Assembly: GCA_002423025.1 (NCBI GenBank)
Contig: DIUN01000020.1
Coordinates: forward strand, 11,058 to 19,501
Length of the DNA: 8,444 nt
DNA from: Sphingomonadales bacterium UBA6157
GTDB lineage: Bacteria > Pseudomonadota > Alphaproteobacteria > Sphingomonadales > Sphingomonadaceae
Direction of reading: 5' to 3'
Position numbers and translations under genes: made by a program. The notes under the pieces were generated by a model. The model saw only the letters and a program-made list of their open reading frames with translations, did no database searches and was not told where the DNA came from. Below are positions 5,757-8,444 of the stretch, piece by piece; within the stretch, counting starts at the first letter, position 1, and each line of letters starts with the position of its first letter.

Positions 5757-6359
5757 ATGAGCGAAGCCCCGGCGACTGAAGCTGCCAAGCGCCGCCGCCG
5801 CTGGCTGACCTTCGGCGAGATCGCCACTGTCCTGGCGCTCGGGCTTTCCGCCGCCAGCTTCTGGGATTCGCACCAGGACCGCGTGGAAACCCGTGCCGCC
5901 AAGCAGGCACCGGCCGCCACCGCGCCGCTGGTGCTCACCGCAACGGTGGAGGACGAGGGCAACGAACTGCGCCTCGCTGCCAGCGGCGAAGATCGCGTCA
6001 TCCAGACCCAGACGATGGTATTCCCTTCGGCGCTCGGCGTCGGCAACACCGAGATCGTCGGCAATCCACGCATCGAGGCGGGCTGGTTCGCCGGCGGGCT
6101 TCGTAGTGCGCTCGGCGATGCCCGCAAGCCGGGCCGCCTGCCCATCGGCATCATCAGCAGCTACACGGACAATGGCGTCCTGCGGCAGGATATCGCCATA
6201 TACGATATCGGCCATGGCTGGCGCTCCCGCTTCCTGCAGAGCGACGCACCGAAGCTGGAGGGCATCACACTGGTCAATCGCCTGTCGAGCAAGGCCGATG
6301 CCAAGGCGCTGCTAAAGCGGCTGGATACGCGATGGAGCAAGAGCCACCCCGCTGGCTGA
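5757..6359 (+). CDS. Unrecognised protein with one N-terminal membrane anchor
   Basis: I do not recognise a family. The 200-residue product starts with a short polar stretch, then KRRRRW at 11-16 and one hydrophobic segment, about residues 17-36 (LTFGEIATVLALGLSAASFW). The positive-inside rule puts the N-terminus in the cytoplasm and the remaining 160 or so residues in the periplasm. The segment ends without a signal-peptidase motif or lipobox, so a membrane anchor is more likely than secretion. The periplasmic part begins with an Ala/Pro/Thr-rich linker near 47-57, then a mixed alpha/beta-looking region with no cysteines and no enzyme motif that I can name. Codon use is like the neighbours. 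ATG 5757 is preferred; an in-frame ATG at 5748 has no ribosome site either. It lies 68 bp after the SDR gene and converges on the small gene behind def. Confidence 0.8.
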   Translation: MSEAPATEAAKRRRRWLTFGEIATVLALGLSAASFWDSHQDRVETRAAKQAPAATAPLVLTATVEDEGNELRLAASGEDRVIQTQTMVFPSALGVGNTEIVGNPRIEAGWFAGGLRSALGDARKPGRLPIGIISSYTDNGVLRQDIAIYDIGHGWRSRFLQSDAPKLEGITLVNRLSSKADAKALLKRLDTRWSKSHPAG

Positions 6360-6401
6360 GCCGCAATTGCGGACCGGCAACCGCCGCACTCTTCCCTCAG
6401 A

Positions 6402-6581
6402 TCAGCCGAGCCGGGCTGCCACCATCGCCGGCAGGCCCCAATAATCCGGGTAGCCGACGCCTATCGCGACGCCGATAGCGATTCCGACGATGATCGGACC
6501 AAGAAACGGGATTTTCATGCCATCGTCGCGGCGATACCACCATCGCCAAAAGGCGTTGCGCAGATGCCAGAACCTTGGCAT
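6402..6581 (-). CDS. Small Trp/Arg-rich single-span membrane protein downstream of def
   Basis: A 59-residue open frame starting 8 bp after the def stop codon, with AAAGG 5 nt before its ATG (6581-6579), so it is probably translated from the def message. Residues 1-18 (MPRFWHLRNAFWRWWYRR) hold four tryptophans and five arginines, suggesting an amphipathic, membrane-surface helix. Residues 22-43 (MKIPFLGPIIVGIAIGVAIG, then VG) form a Gly/Ile/Val transmembrane segment with GxxxG-like spacing. The tail YPDYWGLPAMVAARLG is short. The positive residues put the N-terminus in the cytoplasm. An inner ATG at 6518 would give only the hydrophobic part but lacks a ribosome site. I know no function for it. 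It could be a false ORF, but its start signal, position and protein-like composition argue that it is real. Confidence 0.65.
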   Translation of the reverse strand: MPRFWHLRNAFWRWWYRRDDGMKIPFLGPIIVGIAIGVAIGVGYPDYWGLPAMVAARLG

Positions 6582-6589
6582 CCGCGCCT

Positions 6590-7144
6590 TTACGCTGCCT
6601 TGGCGCGGCGCATCTTTTCCAGCTTCTTCAGCAGCATGTCGCGCTTGAGCTTGGAGAGATGGTCGATGAACAGCACGCCATTGAGATGGTCCATCTCGTG
6701 CTGGAGGCAAGTGGCGAGCAGGCCGTCGATCTCCTCGTCGTGCGGCTTGCCATTCTCGTCGAGCCAGGTGGCGCGGATGCGCGCCGGCCGGTCGACATCG
6801 CCATAAAGCTCGGGAACCGAAAGGCAGCCCTCGTTATAGACGGCGAATTCCTCGGATTCCCATGTGATCTCAGGGTTGATGAACACCCGCGGCTCGCGGA
6901 CATACACGATGTCCTTGGGGTCCGTATCCTCGGTCACTTCGCCTTCCGGCCGCTGCAGGTCGATCACCAGCAGCCGCTCGGCGACGCCAACCTGGATGGC
7001 GGCAAGGCCGATGCCCGGTGCATCATACATCGTCTCGAACATGTCGGCGATGAGCTGGCGATGCGCGTCCGTCACCTCGGCCACGGGCTTGGAGATTTCG
7101 CGGAGACGCGCGTCGGGAGTTTCAATGATGTCGAGAATTGCCAT
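6590..7144 (-). CDS. def: Peptide deformylase
   Basis: Removes the N-formyl group from newly made proteins as they leave the ribosome; essential in most bacteria. The 184-residue protein has the three family motifs: GIGLAAIQ at 44-51; EGCLSVP at 105-111, with metal ligand Cys107; and QHEMDH at 148-153, with ligands His149 and His153 and catalytic Glu150. The metal is normally Fe(II). There is an acidic insertion at about 66-80 (PEGEVTEDTDPKD) before the next strand. The basic C-terminal helix (LKRDMLLKKLEKMRRAKAA) is of the kind that docks deformylase on the ribosome near protein L22. No fmt gene is adjacent, unlike in many bacteria where def-fmt form an operon. The ATG at 7144 has no good ribosome site, but a -35-like TTGACC lies where transcription would start at the ATG. 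It follows recR by 60 bp, with a terminator between. Confidence 0.97.
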   Translation of the reverse strand: MAILDIIETPDARLREISKPVAEVTDAHRQLIADMFETMYDAPGIGLAAIQVGVAERLLVIDLQRPEGEVTEDTDPKDIVYVREPRVFINPEITWESEEFAVYNEGCLSVPELYGDVDRPARIRATWLDENGKPHDEEIDGLLATCLQHEMDHLNGVLFIDHLSKLKRDMLLKKLEKMRRAKAA

Positions 7145-7150
7145 GGATGT

Positions 7151-7179
7151 CAGCTAGGGATTGCCTGCCCGAAGGTCAA
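7151..7179 (-). promoter_or_regulatory. Predicted def promoter giving a leaderless mRNA
   Basis: On the minus strand TTGACC (7179-7174; 5 of 6 to consensus), a 17-nt spacer and TAGCTG (7156-7151; weak, 2 of 6) end six bases before the def ATG. Transcription would start at or next to the A of ATG. The -35 box is convincing, the -10 is not. Confidence 0.4.
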
Positions 7180-7203
7180 GAAAGGCGGCCAAAACTAGCC
7201 GCC
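7178..7203 (-). terminator. Intrinsic terminator downstream of recR
   Basis: Read on the minus strand, GGCGGC (7203-7198), loop TAGTTTTG and GCCGCC (7189-7184) form a perfect 6-bp GC stem, followed at once by TTTCTT. It begins one base after the recR stop codon. The T-tract runs into the -35 box predicted for def, so def is probably transcribed separately from recR, perhaps with some read-through. Confidence 0.6.
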
Positions 7204-7204
7204 C

Positions 7205-7801
7205 TCATTCGACCAGCCGGCGGGCTCGCAGCGCCAGCGCCAGCGTGCCTTCGTCAAGGTAATCCAGCTCCCCGCCCACCGGCAGGCCATGCGCCAGCTG
7301 CATCACCCGCGCCCCGGTGCCGGCCAGCCGCTCGGCGACATAATGCATGGTCGTCTGGCCCTCGAGCGTGGCGTTCATCGCCAGCACCACCTCCTCGATG
7401 CCGTCCGCCGTCACCCGCGCCACCAGCGATTCAATCGAAAGGTCCTCCGGACGCACGCCCTCCAGCGCCGAGAGCCGACCGCCGAGCACATGGAAGCGCC
7501 CGGCAAACAGTCGCGCCCGGTCCAGCGCCCAAAGGTCTGCCACTTCCTCCACCACGCACAGGCTGGTGGCATCGCGGCGCGGGTCCGTGCACACGCCGCA
7601 CGGGTCCCGCGTGTCGACATTGCCGCACACGCCGCACGTCACCAGCCTGCGCTCCACGGCCTGCAGCGCCGCCACCAGCGGCGCCAGCGCCGTCTCGCGC
7701 CGCTTGATGAGGTGCAGCACCGCCCGCCGCGCAGAGCGTGGCCCCAGCCCGGGGAGCCGGGCGAGCGCCTGTGTGAGTGCGTCTATCTCAGGTGAAGCCA
7801 T
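7205..7801 (-). CDS. recR: Recombination mediator protein RecR
   Basis: RecR acts with RecF and RecO to load RecA on gapped DNA coated with SSB. The 198-residue protein has the family layout: an N-terminal helix-hairpin-helix LPGLGPRSARR at 16-26; a zinc finger CGVC (56-59) and CGVC (68-71); and a Toprim domain from about residue 80, with LCVVEEVADLW (81-91) and NATLEGQTT (143-151). It ends with GLPVGGELDY and DEGTLALALRARR, strongly conserved in RecR. The start is ATG 7801. The frame stays open to 7966 but that part is antisense to acnA and unlike RecR. No clear Shine-Dalgarno precedes 7801 at normal distance; a promoter-like pair 6 bp upstream suggests a leaderless message. In many bacteria recR follows dnaX and a YbaB/EbfC gene; here it instead diverges from acnA. 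Confidence 0.97.
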   Translation of the reverse strand: MASPEIDALTQALARLPGLGPRSARRAVLHLIKRRETALAPLVAALQAVERRLVTCGVCGNVDTRDPCGVCTDPRRDATSLCVVEEVADLWALDRARLFAGRFHVLGGRLSALEGVRPEDLSIESLVARVTADGIEEVVLAMNATLEGQTTMHYVAERLAGTGARVMQLAHGLPVGGELDYLDEGTLALALRARRLVE

Positions 7802-7807
7802 GGTAAA

Positions 7808-7836
7808 GCTATGCTCCCGGCAGCAAATCTCGGCAA
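7808..7836 (-). promoter_or_regulatory. Possible recR promoter giving a leaderless mRNA
   Basis: On the minus strand TTGCCG (7836-7831; 4 of 6 to consensus), a 17-nt spacer and CATAGC (7813-7808; 3 of 6) end six bases before the recR ATG. The geometry is the same as at def. Each box alone is weak. Confidence 0.3.
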
Positions 7837-7907
7837 CTCCCGCCTTCCCGCCCTCGCCCCCATGCGCTAGAGCGTCGCGGGACTCGAACAACAGGGAACG
7901 ACCAGCC

Positions 7908-8444
7908 ATGACCGCCATCGGACAGGACAGCCTGAACACCCGCCGCACCCTGACCGTGGGCGGCAAGCCCTATGCCTATTACAGCCTTGAAGCAGCAGCG
8001 GCTTCGCTCGGCGATATTTCCCGCCTGCCCTATTCCATGAAGGTGCTGTTCGAGAACCTGCTGCGCTTCGAGGATGGCTCGACCGTGACGATCAACGACC
8101 TCAAGGCGATGGTCGCCTGGGGCGAGACCCGCAAGTCCGATCATGAGATCAACTATCGCCCGGCACGCGTGCTGATGCAGGATTTCACCGGCGTGCCTTG
8201 CGTTGTCGATCTTGCCGCTATGCGCGATGCCATGACGATGCTGGGTGGTGACCCGCAGAAGATCAACCCGCTGGTGCCTGTCGATCTGGTCATCGATCAC
8301 TCGGTGATGGTCGATGAGTTCGGCACCCCCGTAGCCTATGGCAACAACATGGAGCTGGAATATGAGCGCAACATCGAGCGCTACGAGTTCCTGCGCTGGG
8401 GCTCCTCGGCGCTCAAGGGCTTCCGCGTCGTGCCGCCGGGCACC
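7908..8444 (+). CDS. acnA: Aconitate hydratase, N-terminal part (truncated by window edge)
   Basis: The first 179 codons of AcnA-type aconitase, a 4Fe-4S enzyme of about 890-900 residues that interconverts citrate and isocitrate in the TCA cycle; the rest is beyond the right edge. The protein begins MTAIGQDSLNTRRTLTVGGK and shows family blocks in order: RLPYSMKVLFENLLRFEDG (39-57), QDFTGVPCVVDLAAMRDAM (91-109), PVDLVIDHSVMVDEFG (124-139) and YEFLRWGSSALKGF (158-171), ending at VVPPGT, where VVPPGTGI is expected. These are the blocks of the AcnA/IRP1 branch, not AcnB. The cluster cysteines lie further on and are not seen. The ATG at 7908 has AGGGAA about 9-10 nt upstream. The 106-bp gap to recR holds the divergent promoters; GCTAGAGC near 7867-7872 might be a -10 region, but its -35 partner is poor. 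Confidence 0.97.
   Translation, partial: MTAIGQDSLNTRRTLTVGGKPYAYYSLEAAAASLGDISRLPYSMKVLFENLLRFEDGSTVTINDLKAMVAWGETRKSDHEINYRPARVLMQDFTGVPCVVDLAAMRDAMTMLGGDPQKINPLVPVDLVIDHSVMVDEFGTPVAYGNNMELEYERNIERYEFLRWGSSALKGFRVVPPGT

Noticed and set aside
6361..6372. Perfect 12-bp palindrome CCGCAATTGCGG in the gap between the convergent genes, considered as a bidirectional terminator.
   Set aside because: As a hairpin it would have only a 4-bp stem with an AATT loop and no T-run on either side; a single 12-bp palindrome is weak evidence for a site.
6575..7198. A 207-codon plus-strand frame opposite def.
   Set aside because: Deformylase motifs on the minus strand are complete; this frame is its complement.
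7845..7873. Possible acnA promoter with TTCCCG and TAGAGC at 17-nt spacing.
   Set aside because: Both boxes are only 3 of 6 or worse against consensus; too weak to list as a feature.
7809..8300. A 163-codon minus-strand frame in the acnA region, and the 55-codon upstream extension of the recR frame to 7966.
   Set aside because: Both are antisense to the conserved aconitase N-terminus; RecR homologues start at the equivalent of 7801.

Overview
The window is ordinary, dense, GC-rich chromosome from an alphaproteobacterium, most likely a member of the Sphingomonadales. The evidence is the strong G/C preference at third codon positions, short intergenic gaps, a 4Fe-4S type PurF, stand-alone hisI, and a GC-rich hairpin repeat of the kind I remember from sphingomonad genomes. 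The exact genus cannot be told from the sequence. No rRNA, tRNA, CRISPR array, insertion sequence, phage gene or obvious defence or toxin system was found. I see no clear new multi-gene system.

Left part (1-3336, all minus strand; read from high to low coordinates): hisI (histidine biosynthesis), a cytochrome P450, an NAD(P)-binding Rossmann oxidoreductase that probably starts at TTG, then a MerR-family regulator and the N-terminal part of an acyl-CoA dehydrogenase running off the left edge. The regulator and dehydrogenase are 9 bp apart and form a unit behind a nested palindromic operator/promoter at 955-990. This looks like a self-regulated acyl-CoA catabolism operon.

Middle part (3377-6359, plus strand): purF, diverging from hisI, with a probable promoter at 3377-3405. 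It is followed by a three-hairpin intergenic repeat, an SDR-family oxidoreductase, a GC hairpin and an unrecognised protein with one N-terminal membrane anchor. So the histidine and purine pathways, which are linked through PRPP and AICAR, start back to back here.

Right part (6402-8444): on the minus strand, recR, then def (peptide deformylase), then a 59-codon Trp/Arg-rich single-span membrane protein 8 bp after def. On the plus strand, diverging from recR, is the 5' part of acnA (aconitase), which leaves the window at the right edge. An intrinsic terminator after recR abuts the predicted def promoter. The predicted promoters of recR, def and the merR gene all place the transcription start at or within a few bases of the start codon, suggesting leaderless or nearly leaderless mRNAs.

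The points most worth a second look are the MerR operator, the small membrane protein behind def, the P450 with leucine at the I-helix acid position, the three-hairpin repeat, and the leaderless promoter geometry.
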